From assembly GCF_019703515.2 (NCBI RefSeq), contig NC_059358.1, forward strand, positions 45,952,594 through 46,016,593: a stretch of 64,000 bases of DNA. Direction: 5' to 3'. Positions 44,737 through 57,699 of this stretch are shown here, piece after piece. The notes beneath the pieces were generated by a model, which was given only the letters and a program-made list of their open reading frames with translations, was not told the origin of the DNA and searched no databases. Every line of letters begins with the position of its first letter. Within the stretch, counting starts at the first letter, position 1. The stretch comes from Myxocyprinus asiaticus. Its lineage: Eukaryota > Chordata > Actinopteri > Cypriniformes > Catostomidae. The translations under genes were made by a program, and so were the position numbers.

Positions 44737-46294
44737 CAGAGGTGGGTAGAGTAGCCAAAATATTTACTCAAGTAAAATTACATTTACTTTAAAAAAAATT
44801 ATTACTCAAGTAGAAGTAAAAATAGTAATGTTAAAAATTACTCAAGTACAAAAGTATCCAATTAAAAGAATACTCAAGTAGCGAGTAACTAGTAACTAGT
44901 TACTAGTTTCCACATAAAACATAGTGGACGTTTACTCCCAAATATTCCATTACATAATACACATTAAACATGTATTACATAATAATAATAATTATTATTA
45001 TTATAATTATTAATAAAAATGGAAATTGTCATCATACATCCTCATGTTGTATCAAACCATATGACTTTCTTTCTGGAACACAATTAAGGAGATGTCAGAC
45101 AGAATTTTAGCCTTATAGTCACCATTTACTTTCACTGCATGTTTTTACCTCCATATTTTAAAAGGGAATTATTAAACATCTTATTAAACAACAATTATTA
45201 AAAATTAAACATCTTTCGGGTTCCTAAAAATACAAAGTTAAATACAGTGAGGTCAGGGAAATAATGGCAGAAAACATGCTGAACTATCACTTTAAGGATG
45301 CTTGTCAGATTTGGATGAATCAGTCAATTTGAATCGAAGTTTGGAAACCAGTTTCTAGTAATTATTATGGTGAAAAACGTGAACAATGTCCTACATTCCC
45401 AGATTATATATAATGCTGAATAAAACGAAGCAAGATCATCCTTTATTAATGCCTACTGTCGCTATTTCAAAAGTCCTGTCGCATTTAAAAGTCCTGATTG
45501 GATTCTTAGTTCAGTGTAGTTACAGTATTTTTAGTTTTTTTAAGTGTCAAAGGAATTTAGATCATTACTTCTGTACACTAAGTGTAAATTGCAACTTATC
45601 TCTGTGTTTGGAAGCACGCTTCAGGGCTTGTTTTCTGTCCATGAGAAAAACGCGCCGCATGTGTCAAACGCAGAAATGCTGTGCATGCGCAGACAAACTG
45701 TCTGCTCACGCTCCAGAATTCAAGCATGCAATCAGCTGAGCAAAAGACATTTACACCTAACACAGATGATTACATTGATTTATACAGTCGGCACTTAAAT
45801 ATTGCAGCACTGAAATAAAATGTTTACTAAGAAACTGAGGTCATAAGAGCCCATAGTTACAGAATCATCCTGAAAATGACCATGACACAGACAAGTCGGC
45901 AATTTTAATCTTGAAATATCTGCTTATTTTGGTGTAAAATGAATGCATTGCATGACGGAAGTATTTGTTTTGAGCGCTTGCTGCTGCTGCAGTCATGAAC
46001 TTGACTCAAGTGACAAAGCGCAGCTGCAAAGTTCCGTTGCCGTAAAAGTCCCATTCAAAAATCTCTCAATAAATTACGCATTTATTAACACTTATTATAT
46101 TTAAAACTAGTAATGTAATGAAAGGAACTTCGCCCATTGTAATGAAGGAAAAGTGCAGTTTTTTGACTGGACATAAACTCAAGTAAGAGTGAAAAGTACC
46201 CACCATTAAATATACTCATAAAAGTAAATTTTTTCCAAAAAGTTACTCAAGAAAATGTAACGGAGTAAATGTAACACGTTACTACCCACCTCTG
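44737..46294. mobile_element. Non-autonomous hAT-type element, 1.56 kb
   Basis: It begins CAGAGGTGGGTAG and ends CTACCCACCTCTG, perfect 13-bp inverted ends of hAT type. Just inside are TTACTCAAGTA-rich subterminal repeats in both orientations. Flanking octamers (ATTAGCCT and GTCAGATT) match at only 4 of 8 positions, so the duplication is decayed or the copy was rearranged. An Angel-like MITE lies inside (about 45,020-45,296). No transposase frame is present; the 117-codon frame at 45,386-45,739 has no recognisable domain. Confidence 0.85.
45020..45296 (+). repeat. Foldback-MITE (Angel-like) single arm nested in the hAT element
   Basis: ATTGTCATCATACATCCTCA, then ACCATATGACTTTCTTTCTG and CACCATTTACTTTCACTG, ending in GAACTATCACTTTAAGG. 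Confidence 0.7.
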
Positions 46295-46367
46295 GTCAGA
46301 TTTTCTGTAACTTCTTTACTGTAAATTTACTGTAGAGTAACCACTCTTTCCAAAACCCCACCCTAAA

Positions 46368-46389
46368 ATCACACACACACACACACACA

Positions 46390-46422
<33 letters not shown>

Positions 46423-46650
46423 TGGTGCAGCTATCATTATGAGGACTCTCCATAGACATAATGATTTTTATACTGTACGAACTATAGATTCTGTCCCCTA
46501 ACCCTAACCCTACCCCTAAACCTAACCCTCACAGAAAACTTTCTGCATTTTTACATTTTCAATAAAACATTGTTTAGTATTGTTTTTTTTTTTTAAGCGA
46601 TTTAAATTATGGGGACACTAGAAATGTCCTCATGAACCACATTTATAGCA
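46368..46650. repeat. (CA)n microsatellite plus dispersed repeat with telomere-like block
   Basis: CA repeats at 46,368-46,419. Next comes a dispersed repeat common in fish genomes (TCCATAGACATAATG; ACAGAAAACTTTCTGCATTT; TTATGGGGACACTAGAAATG). It includes CCCTAACCCTAACCCTACCC at about 46,496-46,515, a telomere-like run too short and too embedded to indicate a fused telomere. Confidence 0.8.
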
Positions 46651-48231
46651 TAATACCCTTGTAATTACCAGTTTGTAACCTAAAAAAAAGTCCTCTTAAA
46701 CCACTTAAACAGAATCTTTCTCAGAATCAGTTACTCTTGCATGACAAAATGACAACTGTTTCACTCTCATCTTCTTGCTGACCATATTAGGGCTGCGCTG
46801 TGAACGTGCAGAATGACTGACAGACAGAAAGCATCTCACAATCTTCTGTTTGGCTAAACAAAGAATTTGGTCACGTCCCGCGTCCAATGTATTTATTTTT
46901 GTTTACAGAGCCTAGGGCTGTTACAGAGACAGCTGGATATTTCATGGCACCTATTTCAGTGATATCTGACTGGCAATAGGGATATTTTCTGTGTCATTTC
47001 ATAAAAATATCGCTTTCAAATCCTTTAATTATTTAATTCCAACAGTATTACAAAAGTAAGTTGACTTCAGTGATTGAAAGATGTCACTCATATTATTATT
47101 ATTATCATATAGTATTAGCTGTTTTAAACATTTAATATGGCAAGTTAAAATTGTATTGCTTTTTAGCTTTTATCTTTAAAAGCATAGAGTAAGCCATTAG
47201 AAGTACTTATTTAATTACTTCTCACGGCCTACAGACTTCAGTCTACTTATTGCTTCCCTTGAAAGAAACCTTATTCGAAGTCCATGTATCTGGAATCTTT
47301 ATTTTCCTTTGCAAATGTGTTTTCACCAAGGGCACTGACTTATATGGTGAATGTACAATCACCTAGACTTCAGTTTCTACTCTGGTGATTAAATCTGAAT
47401 TAGAGTGCACTGTGGTAAGTAAAATTACATAAAACAAACCCTGGAGGCAGACGCTTCACATCCACAATCAATGGTTAACATACTGTATATTTTTCCCCAG
47501 CTGCCGATTTCATACAATTATTCGGAGCTGGGAACGATGAGTGCACTGTAATCTTCTGCTCCCAAGCAATCTTCTCTCTCTTTCAGCTCTTTGTAATCCT
47601 ATTCCCCTCTGACAGCCAGCATCTAACTGGCCTTATTAGGACACTAGAGTGATGAGTTAAAGGTAGGTTGTTGTCCAACATCTTGGCAGCGGAGCCTATG
47701 GCCTGCGATCAAGCCCTTTTCTTTTTGGGTTAGAATTATTATTATTATTATTTTAATTTTTTGCTAACTAGTAAATGCACTCATGACACTCATGATACAG
47801 TATTGTAACTGCAATATTTTATCAGCTACAGCATGACACAATAATCCATTAATTTGTTCTTCATAATAGTAAAACTAGTAATAAACATTCCTGACATTAT
47901 TGTGCATGAAGTCATTTGTGCGCATGATAATAATAATAAAAAATGTCTTCCTAATCCTTTTTCAAAATGTAAGAACTTGCTCTGCCTCTGAAACAGTTTC
48001 CTTTTCAGCTGCTTTCGTGAATATCTCTTACATATAAACCTCTTCCCTCCAACCATCTGTCTTCATTCTGGTGTGTATTGCCCACTTTTCTCGATCCAAC
48101 CAATTCCTGATGAATAAAATCAAGTCCCACCCTATCTTAAGTAAATTAGGTTGTGCATGGTGTTTCATGTTGACTTTAGCATGCTATTGCACCAGCGTGT
48201 ATAAAAAGTAGGCATTAACTCCTACAGCTCA
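46651..48231. other. Intergenic, mostly single-copy
   Basis: (ATT)n near 47,735. 47,480-47,690 is balanced and non-repetitive and may be a conserved non-coding element. No gene is supported. Confidence 0.5.
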
Positions 48232-49230
48232 CCTTGCCAAGACAGAACTCCTCATGATCCCAGCCAACCTGTCTGTTAAACACAACCTCTCTGTTAATCT
48301 TGGTTTTACTACACTAACACCAAACAGGACAGCCCGGAACCTGGGAGTGGTGGTGGATGACCAGCTTAACTTCACTGCGAACATCTCAGCAACTGCCCGG
48401 TCTTGTAGGTTTGCGCTTTATAACATCAAGAAAATCTGACTTTTCCCTTCTGAATATGCTTACCTGCTCCTGATCCAAGCCCTGTTGGTCAGACTGTTAG
48501 CACGATTAAGCCACTGCAGATGGTTCAGAACCAAGGGCATATTAAGGTACCTCTTGGCCCATTGGCTCGCCATTCCACAGGATCCAACTGGCAGTCGTTG
48601 AAAGTGGGGGAGGGGGGTGCTGGGTTGGGGGGAGGAATTGTTGTTCTATGAACATACACTACACGGACAGCTTTCGTGGTTGTGCACCGTCTCCGTGTTC
48701 ACAACAGTGTCGCCTGCTGAAAGCATTTAGATGCGGCCCTCGAGTGAATGTCGACAGGAAATAATGGGGTGGGGGATGCCACAAGAGGGGCCCCTTGGGA
48801 GTTGTGGGCCCCTGGGCTTCAGCCCCTGCAAGCCTGTGCATTAATGCACCCCTGCCCAGAATGCTGCGGAGCACCTGGTTTTCAATCAGCCAAAGAGGCT
48901 CACATCACCCCACTCTTGATTTCACTCTGCTGGCTGCCATTAGCTGCCCGCATCAAATTCAAGGATTTGACTCTGGCATTCAGGGCAGTCAATGTAACAG
49001 CACCTGCTTACTTCAATTCACTCCTCCAGGCCTATGTCCCCACTCACTCTCTGTGGAGCCTGGTGAATGAGCGGTGCCTGGTGGTCCTGTCGCAATGAGG
49101 CACAAAGTCCATTTCACGATCATTCACCCAGTCTTTGTGGTGGAATGAGTTTCCGACCTCCATACGATCTGCTGATACCATCTCAGCATTCAAGAATCCA
49201 CGAGCACTCTACCAATCCACACTAAATGCA
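48232..49230 (+). pseudogene. LINE (CR1/L2-like) RT C-terminal fragment, interrupted
   Basis: Same LINE group as 37,626-38,342. Frame 48,254-48,436 reads SVNLGFTTLTPNRTARNLGV, then VVDDQLNFTANISATARSCR, ending in FALYNIKKI and a stop at 48,437-48,439. After a 0.3-kb hAT-like insertion it resumes with ENAAEHLVFNQPK-like text, CWLPLAARIKFKDLTLAFRA, and WWNEFPTSIRSADTI-like text to about 49,190. An A-rich tail is at 49,247-49,270. Several stops and frameshifts make it a dead, 5'-truncated copy. Confidence 0.85.
48532..48854. mobile_element. Small hAT-like insertion in the LINE
   Basis: It starts CAAGGGCATATTAAGG and ends with the inverse of CAGGGGTGCATTAATG, imperfect terminal repeats. The interrupted LINE reads TTCAGAA on the left and CAGAATGCTGCGG on the right, so part of the target is duplicated (CAGAA certain; 8 bp if two changes are allowed). 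No coding frame. Confidence 0.65.
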
Positions 49231-50570
49231 CTTACTATTTAACAATTAAAAAAAATAAATAAATAAAAATAAGTGAAATAGGCACAGTCAAATAATATAG
49301 GGCTTGTTGTGAAGATGCTGTGGTTGGTTCAGCTCATCCCATAGGTCCAGTGTAATTGATTTGCTAGCATGCGGTTGTAGTTCAGTAGCGGGTTGCAAGT
49401 AAGGAAGCTCTTAGTGACAGTGCCCTCACGATAATAACTGAGGGTTTTCTTAACTTGAGGGGTTTCTTCCAACTGAGTACAGGTATGTATAGACAGTGAA
49501 GGATCAAGCAAGTGTTCCTGCAAAATGTTGTATGATAAATTGAAAATGCGAGGATCTAGCATGTATTTTTTGAGGTTAGGGTCCATTGCTCTCTACATCC
49601 GTTATACTGGATCTTTGTGTGTGGACATTTCACCCGAAAACTGAAGCTCATAGGTTCAACAACACTTCCAGCTTTGGTAATTTTAGTAAGCACAGACCAA
49701 TTTCAGCTGAAGATCAGTCTGGAGTAGTGCCGATCGCTGGCTCATGGAAACAAGTGAGGAAGAGACAGAAGCACCCACACACTTTCAAATCTGAGCTCAG
49801 CGAGAAGTACAAACTGAAGTGTGCTGTTTGAAGGAGGAAAGCTTGCTTTCCACTTCAAAACTGATGCTTGTTCCTTAGTCCTCACAGGGAGAGAATTAAC
49901 CACACCAATGTCCACTCCTCAGCTGTTCCGCCATTTACCCAGAAAACAGCCATTCACCTGTAACCACTGACTCAAAAATTGACCCCATCAAAGACTTCTT
50001 ACTGCAAACAACATTGTCTCCTACACCATGAAACACCCTGTACTACTCACTCAAAGACCCTTCACTCCTAATTCTTCCATACTTTGTTGCCTGTGCCTCA
50101 TCTTTAATTTGACACAAATGAAAACATTGGGTTCAATTGGTTGGATTGTTGTGTAAAATGATGTGCGTATGTTCGTTATAGCTCAAGCTCGGTTCTGGTT
50201 CAGCCCATGTATGCTCAGTGATAGAGCGTGTAAACAATGTACTTTAAACACTGGATGATGCAGCTGGTGGAATGCTCCTATACAGCCTGAAAAGCTTTGT
50301 CAGATGGCTTTAGCATGCTGTAAACTGCACAACATCACAATGGCATGGGGAGTTTCGTTACTGTATGGCAGTGTTTGAAGTGCAGTATTGGTGTCACATT
50401 ACCGGTTCTAGTGATTCTAAGGTGCCGGCACAGTGTCCTGTTTGCAAAATTATCAGACGAAGAGGCAGAACCGCCACTGAGTTCTTCCCATGTCGAGCAC
50501 TGCCTTGTGGACCACACGCCATGGATATTTTCACAAACGAAAACTGAAATGAAAATTACTGATTAAAAAA
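49231..50570. other. Intergenic with short unrecognised open frames
   Basis: Frames of 85 codons (- strand, 49,586-49,329) and 81 codons (+ strand, 49,586-49,831) diverge from the same point. The + frame ends with a Lys/Arg-rich segment (SWKQVRKRQKHPH) and might be a retrotransposon ORF1 remnant. Neither has a domain I recognise. Confidence 0.3.
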
Positions 50571-50710
50571 CATTTTCGTAAACTGAAATAAAATAAATAT
50601 TTCAAAATAAAAAAAATAAAAATAAAACTAAATGAAACTAACAGCAGTTATTAAAAACTAACTGAAATAAAATAAAAATTATCAAAAATAAATGATCGTT
50701 TTCGTAATCA
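50571..50710. repeat. A-rich degenerate repeat (ACTGAAATAAAAT-like)
   Basis: Imperfect AAATAAAA/AACTGAA units. A related block is at 53,566-53,750. Confidence 0.75.
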
Positions 50711-51361
50711 ACAAGCTCTCATTACATGGCGGAAAAATCTGATCTGTGTGGGTGTTTGAGATATGTTATCTTCAGAGCCGCAGAGCCATTGGGCTGTTTA
50801 GGTGAACGCCTGCAGGTGGCATTGTGGCATGTAATGCACATGAGGTTAGCTGATAAAGAAAGACTGATATATGAAGACGTCTCGGACATGAATTATGGCT
50901 GGTAGGAAGTCTTTATTTATAAAAAGGATTAAAAAAAATCTCTATCTTCTATAGATTAAGTTACTGTTTACAAACAAACGCCCAGCCACTACCAGGTTCT
51001 TTTGGTTGCCCAGAAAAAAGCTGCTGTTTATGGGCACTTCGCTCAAATTGCACTGAAACTACCCAAAAAGTGCTGTTTATGGGGTTGAAACACCCTGTTT
51101 TCCACAGATTATTGAAGATCATGCATCAGGAAAAACTCAGGATTTTACATAAATAATGATATTTCATGGGTCACCGTCATTGTTATCGTGTCTGCTGTAT
51201 TAGACACAATTGACCAGCAGCAGCTGTTGGTTGATATTAACTTTTTTATAGAAGAAATCATGTTAACTCCAATCACAAATGGCTGTTTTTAATTTCCAAA
51301 GTGCTGTCGCTGTGACAGATATGAGGTCAAATATGATCTAATGATGATCTAATAATTAATT
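50711..51361. other. Intergenic, no gene
   Basis: 50,985-51,090 contains two imperfect copies of an AAAAAGTGCTGTTTATGGG-like string. Otherwise nothing is seen. Confidence 0.5.
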
Positions 51362-51369
51362 AAATTACA

Positions 51370-51572
51370 CATATACAGTGAAATTCTTTTTTTTCACACA
51401 TCCCAGCTAAGCTGGGGTCAGAGTGCAGGGTCAGCCATGATACAGCACCCCTGGAGCAGGGTCAAGGGCCTTGCTCAAGGGCCCAACAGTGGCATCTTGG
51501 CAGTGCTGTGGCCCCCAACCTTCTGATCAGTAACCCAGAGCCTTAACCACTGAGCCACCACTGCCCCTGACA
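51370..51572 (-). mobile_element. tRNA-headed SINE, second family
   Basis: On the - strand it starts near 51,570 with GGGGCAGTGGTGGCTCAGTG (box A-like) followed by GTTAAGGCTCTGGG. Box B is decayed. The tail is AGAATTTCACTGTATATGTG. AAATTACA flanks both ends (51,362-51,369 and 51,573-51,580), a target duplication expected of LINE-mobilised insertions. Confidence 0.82.
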
Positions 51573-51580
51573 AAATTACA

Positions 51581-52861
51581 TGGTTTGTGAAAGGATAAAT
51601 GAATAAAAATAATGTCATACTGCGAAAATGATGACTTTGCATTTATTTTGAATGCAGTAAATAATATTGTTCTATTGAAAATAGCTGTTATTAAGTTTTG
51701 ATATGGAATATGATCATATTGAAGTAAAATATTTTTATTTATTGTATGTGGGTTAATAATTTAAGCAGTTAAGACACATATTGTATGTCTGCTGGTAGTT
51801 TTCATTTCTAAGTACACAAATTATTAGGCTTTAGAAATGTGTTAAACATGTGAGGATGTGTATTCATCAACCTGTTACATGTCCGACATAATCATACAGG
51901 ATCACTGATCCAAGTTTAAACTTGTTTTGCCGATAATTCAGAAAAGAACCCACATAATTTCTTCACTGTAAACCATAGATAAACCATTTATAATAACTTT
52001 TAATAACAATAACAGACATTATTACATTCTATAAAGCTTAAAAGATTATTAAAACTGCAGCGCTGTCTATTTCCACCATTGAAATCTGCAGCTCGAAAGA
52101 ACCCTTAATCTCAGTTTCCTGCGGTGTGATGTCAGAGTAATTTCATCTAGAAATATTTTCAGGTCTTACTGTGGTGAAGGCTGGCATACTGGGGTAACTG
52201 GTGCAATATTATGACAAAGATGCTAGTGTGTTAGCGTTAGCATTTGCCCATGTAAACATTACAAATTACACATAATCTAATGCAAATATCTTACTTTCAA
52301 TCATTATCGAGTTGTAATAACAGCTTCTTTTACTGATTTAATGTGGATTCCATCCATAGAATGAAGCAGAAATCATAATATTTCTAGAATTTGCAGCCTG
52401 AGTCCAGTGCCAGATCCAGAACTGTTCAATAAACCTATACAAATACCAGCGATCGCTTGGTAAATATTGACAAACCAGTTTTCGTAGTCATCTATATATT
52501 CATGACATCTTTCATCAGACTAAACATAATTTTTTCACTTTACACAGTGTTTATACGTATAGATCTGAATGAGGAAGTCTGTTCATGTGGCCTCTGATGT
52601 GATACACTTTTTTCTTCATGTCCATATTTGGATAATTTCTATGCTGCAGCGGCTTCTGGCTTCGTGGTTGAATGGATAACATACTATATTTAACAGACGA
52701 CCACGGATTTCAAGATTATATGAGACACATATCATATCGTATGCAGTAAATGTAAACATAGATAAACAAAGTGACGGTGCGCCTGCCATTGGTACAGTGA
52801 GCATCAACAGTTTAACAAGAGTTCATGTTTAACATGAATTTGAGTTCATTTGAAATGTTCA
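51581..52861. other. Intergenic, no recognisable feature
   Basis: AT-rich, single-copy-looking DNA. Confidence 0.55.
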
Positions 52862-53310
52862 TAATTTTTTTTACATTTTATTTTATCCCCTTTTCTCCCA
52901 ATATGGAATGCCCAATTCCCACTACTTAGTAGGTCCTCGTGGTGGTGCGGTTACTCACCACACTCCGGGTGGTGGAGGACAAGTCTCAGTTGCCCCCGTT
53001 TCTGAGACAGTCAATCCGTGCATCTTATCACGTGGCTCACTGTGCATGACACTGTGGAGACTCACGGCATGTGGCGGCTCATGCTATTCTCCGCGATACA
53101 CGCACAACTTACCACACGCCCCATTGAGAACAAGAACCACATTATAGCGACCACAAGAGGTTACCCCATGAGACTCTACCCTCTCTAGCAACCGGGCCAA
53201 TTTGGTTGCTTAGGAGACTTGGCTGGAATCACTCAGCACATCCTGGATTCAAACTCGCGACTCCAGGTGTGGTAGTCAGCATCAATACTCGCTGAGCAAC
53301 CCAGACCTCT
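52862..53310 (-). mobile_element. tRNA-headed SINE, full length, same family as 39,951
   Basis: Read from 53,310: GAGGTCTGGGTTGCTCAGCG (box A GCTCAGCGAGTA) and GCGAGTTTGAATCC (box B). The body continues through TCCTAAGCAACCAAATTGGC to the end, GGGAGAAAAGGGGATAAAAT, and an A-rich tail. It has only one of the 57-bp units. Both pol III promoter boxes look usable. Confidence 0.9.
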
Positions 53311-54220
53311 GAAATTTTCATACATTTAACTTTTATACTTTTGATTTGCTTTTTTTTTTTTTTTTTTTGGTTCTTTGTGACTTTGTTGAATCTCAAACCA
53401 TTATGTTATTGTTATTATGCACAAATATGCTGAGTATAAGTAAACTGTGCAAATATTCAACTGTTTCACTTTGCTTTAAGTGTATTGTGTAAGTTTGCCA
53501 AGCTTAAATTCAAATGTCTTGCTTTGGTCTACACTCTGGAAGTGTTCTGTTAACTCTCAAAACTATAATTACTAAAACTAAAACTGAAACTAAAATATAT
53601 AAAAACAAAATAGTGTTTTCAAAATAAAAGCAAAATTAAAACTAACAAAATCATTAATGAAACTATCTAAAACTAAACTAAAATTTATAGCAAATTTGAA
53701 AATTATATAAAATAGAAATTGCTTTGAAAATGCAAAACTATAATAACCTTGCCACATGCCCAGCCTGAACTGAACATACCTGAACTGAACAAACAGATAA
53801 ATGATCCTGCAGCGCTCCAAGCACCCCTTAATTCATCCAGCATCTACAGTAATACATATTAAGAAATCATTATAAATTGTAATGTTGTACAATTCTAAGT
53901 TGAATTCCATTCTAATCATTCTAGCGCTGTTTATAGTGTGATGTTTTTTGACCTTTTGCTTTGGCGGCATCTTTCCCTACACATTTGCAACTGTACAGGT
54001 GCGGTGGTGCTGAAAGCCCTTATATGGAGATGATTTAGCCGTGTTTTATGCAAATGACTACCTTCATGCATGCACTCCTTCATTTAGAATAATCCAGATT
54101 CATTAACATTAGAACGAGGGTAAGAGCAAATTCATGTGCGTACACATGTTGTGAATCAGGCGGAAATGTTTTGTGAAAACTTTTCCTGTGCGTATAAGTA
54201 TGCACAATCCACGCAATTAT
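53311..54220. other. Intergenic; poly(T) and A-rich repeat
   Basis: Poly(T) at 53,350-53,369. An AAACTAAAACTGAAACTAAA-like degenerate block is at 53,566-53,750. No gene. Confidence 0.6.
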
Positions 54221-55501
54221 TGTCAGGATCAGAGTTTAGGGAATGATGAGGCTCAAGAACAAAGTGCAGAGTTATAAAAAAACAAAGTACTTATTAATGT
54301 AACAAAAAGGGCAAAAAGCAAACCAAAACTCCCACAAGGGGGGAAAAAAACAAACAGAAACTACCCCATTTGGAAATGTAAAGTAATTAATCCAGGCTGG
54401 GGCAGAGGTTATGGGAAACAGGACCGACCGGACTGAGTACAGGAACAGGGATGAAACAGGACTGATTAAACATGACCAACATTCAGACAAGACCGACTGG
54501 AAAACAAGACGAACTGGCACTGGACAGCACACACGAGGAGGCTAAAATAGGGAGAGGAATCAAACGGGTTAGCAGGGGACAGGTGAGGCAAATGAACTAA
54601 TAATGGGTAAACAATTTATAAGACAGAGAGAGACGTGGCAATGCAGAAACAAAACAAAGCCATGTGCTCTCTCAAGACAACAAAACACCCGAATGGCATT
54701 AGCGCACATTGCCAAGACAATAAGGCAATATAAGCCTATGCCAGTCGGCAAATAAGATGAGAGAATGCGTAGCAATGGCAAACAAAGCGATGCCATGCAT
54801 TCACACAATAAAAGAAACCTGAGAATACATCGTAAGGCAAATGCCACACGATGCACGCAACAGGTGACAAAAACAAGACGGGACACCTGTGCGAGAGTTC
54901 GGCCACACTCAAACCTGAAATCTCAGACTGAAGTTACAGAACCTCAGCACAACATGAAGACAGCTCGCAACCCATGCACGCAGCGCAAAGCGAGCACAAC
55001 GGTCGGTCGCAAGAGACAGACAGAGCATGAGTGTCCGGATCCCGACACAGACGGAAACTGAACCAGAAAGGGAGGTCAGGATCCAGACACCATGCTCCGG
55101 ACTTGAAATACAAGACAGCTCACGACCCGGGTACGTAACGTGAGCTCAATGCGAGGCGCACCAGTGTTCGCGAGAGACAGACATAAACTATTGACGCTGA
55201 TTGAGTGCATGCTGCCAAGTTGACATAAGCGTGATGCACCTGCGTCAATAAAAGACAGAACAATATGCATGAGTGTCTGGATCCCGACACAGACAGAAAC
55301 CGAACCAGACAGGAAGTCAGGATCCAGACACTGTGCTCCCGACATGAAACAAGACAGACCGAAGAGCGCACAGCAGGGAATACAACCGAAACCAGGTGCT
55401 CACACAAAGACAGACAACGAAACACAAGACAGACATGGGAAGATGATGCCACAGTCCTGTCAGACAAAAAGCCAGAATGACAGATTGACAGGACCGTGAC
55501 A
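54221..55501 (-). repeat. Solo LTR with perfect ATTAT duplication and internal 242-bp duplication
   Basis: It starts TGTCAGGATC and ends GACCGTGACA on the + strand, with ATTAT at 54,216-54,220 and 55,502-55,506. Reading right to left gives the familiar TGTCACGGTCCTGTC start and GATCCTGACA end of a large fish Gypsy LTR. Blocks 55,029-55,101 and 55,271-55,343 are near-identical with a 242-bp offset. No internal region, so it arose by LTR-LTR recombination. Confidence 0.85.
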
Positions 55502-55539
55502 ATTATTAGTGAATGAGGCGAAGAATTTCTAGCAAAAAA

Positions 55540-55835
55540 GGACTTAAATATTGATCTGTTTCTCACTCACACCTATCATATCACTTCTGAAAATATGGAT
55601 TAATACACTGGAGTCTTATGGATTACTTTTATGCTGTCTTTATGTGCTTTTTGGAGTGTCAAAATTTTGGCACCCATTCACTTGCATTGTATGGACCTGC
55701 AGAGCTAAAATATTTTTCTAAAAATCATAATTTCTGTTCTGCAGAAGAAAGAAAGTCATACACATCTAGGATGGCATGAGGGTGGGAAAATGACGAGAGA
55801 ATTTTCATTTTTGGGCAAACTATTCCTTTAAAGTG
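55540..55835 (-). repeat. Foldback-MITE (Angel-like) single arm
   Basis: TATTGATCTGTTTCTCACTC, then TCATATCACTTCTGAAAATA, ATGGCATGAGGGTGGGAAAA and GGCAAACTATTCCTTTAAAG. It is the same arm as 1,190-1,463. Confidence 0.82.
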
Positions 55836-56704
55836 TTGCCAACATTAGAAGCCTATGTGCATAAAGTTCAGTCTGGTTTAATGGTGATCAGGCTTTATTA
55901 TCTGATATATGCTGTGAATGAGCAAGAAGATCTGAAAAGTGTTTTTGCAGTGGATTTTAGGTAACTAGGACTAGTTAAGTTGGGACAGCACTCGGAGTAA
56001 CACCATTCTTTTGACATCAACGTGACAAGAAAAGTGACAACACAAGTGAGTCAAGACATTGCAGTCATGAACAGACACACAAATTTACATAATACCTCCT
56101 TTTAATTTCATTAAAGTAGTCTATTTTTATGCATTGTTACATAAATCAATACATTTTATGTTTTGATTAATAAAAGTATGAATAAGCATATTTATTAAGC
56201 ATTTATAACATGTAATTTAAAATGCCCACTATCTGGCAAATATTGTATGAAATTTGCCCTTTTTATTTGTGTTGTTATAACCGTGTAACAATGATTTATT
56301 ATGCATATGTACATGACTTATTAGACATCAATGAACCCCTGTATAAACTTTTAAATAGGAAACATTAATGTAAAGATTTACTGTGTAAATAATAATAAAA
56401 AAGTAGATATATCTCTATATTTAGTGGACATTTGTTGCAGGTATTTCTGTATACTTTTATATTAGGTGCAATAAAGTAATGCTTTATATACATTTTTATG
56501 TACACAACTATTACAGTCTTTTGGTTGGTTATTTGGCTTTTTGTTGGATGTGTCTTGTTGTTTGTTGTGCTGGCGGTGTGTTTCATCAAACGTATATTGC
56601 TTCCTGTGGCAGATTAGGTGAATAATTAATTTCCTCTCCGATATGGTAGACTGGTTATAATTAAAGAGAAAGGGGAAAGCAGTGAGACTGCCTGCTTCTA
56701 TCAC

Positions 56705-56759
<55 letters not shown>

Positions 56760-57699
56760 CATACAATCAGAGACACAGCTCATGGCACTCACGCACAAAA
56801 ACATCAGAGACATAAAGATGAGACTGTAGCTAGTGTGTCGTGTCCTTTATGATAATAATACCTAATTTTCATAAGGCCCACAGAACTGTCATGGCCATTT
56901 TAAACTGTTCACAAGAAGGTGGAAGCAGCCTCCCTCCATCTCCTTATATAGTCTGGACTAAATGACATGCAAACTCTGAGCCAAGATCTAAAATCAGGGA
57001 CAATGTACTTTGTGCTTTTCTCTGGTTGGTGACAGTTTTTGCCTTTTCCTTCTTGTATATAGACCAACATCACATTTGGTTCAAACAAACAAAATACAAG
57101 CAAGCAAAGAAGAGAAGACTGAATAACATAATAACATTCATCAGTTTTTCTTAAGTATGGCATTACTGATAGTGTACTACATTGTGGCATTACTCATAAT
57201 AAAAAGTAACTAATAAGGGAAAATTGTAGCTAGTTGTCACAAGGGCTATTTCTAAATGATGAAGTTTTAAGTCAAAAGTCCAGTTACACAAATGTCTTTT
57301 CTCTAGCAGTGGTTCTGTATGTCAGTTTCAAACACCAGTATACATTTATTCAAGAGAAAACTGTATAATAAAGGTGAATTTGAACAAAAATATGGTGGCA
57401 AGATGTCACATGTTCTACATGTTGTCATTTTATACAATGTATTAATTACAATATTTGTTGGCCAAAACTTCTGATTCATAACTGGTCCACTTTTAAGTCT
57501 ATTTGCTATTAAATATCAGATTCTCAGTGTGACAACTTACCTCATAGTGTGACATGCCCTGCTATTGGGGCACGTTGTCACAGAAGGTTGACATGTGTTA
57601 AATGAACCATATCTTTTGTCCTGGGCAATAACAGTGAAATTGCTCAGTAACATTTTTGTAAACAAGACTTTAAAGTATGTGTCTATCAAAGGAAAGGGT
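55836..57699. other. Intergenic; repeat fragment and (TC)n
   Basis: 56,225-56,390 is related to 22,610-22,780. A (TC)n microsatellite lies at 56,706-56,755. The remainder is AT-rich without supported genes. Confidence 0.55.

Noticed and set aside
45386..45739. 117-codon + strand frame
   Set aside because: It lies inside the non-autonomous hAT element, with no transposase motif and another overlapping open frame.
44737..46294. Intact autonomous transposon
   Set aside because: Ends are good but no transposase frame exists and a MITE interrupts it.
46494..46527. Interstitial telomere / chromosome fusion point
   Set aside because: Only a few imperfect CCCTAA units inside a dispersed fish repeat that normally carries them.
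49329..49831. Divergent gene pair sharing a promoter at 49,586
   Set aside because: Both frames are short, unlinked to splice signals and without recognisable homology; a chance arrangement is simpler.
54765..55566. Several open frames of 70-148 codons on both strands
   Set aside because: They all fall inside the solo LTR and translate its internal duplication; no domain is recognisable.
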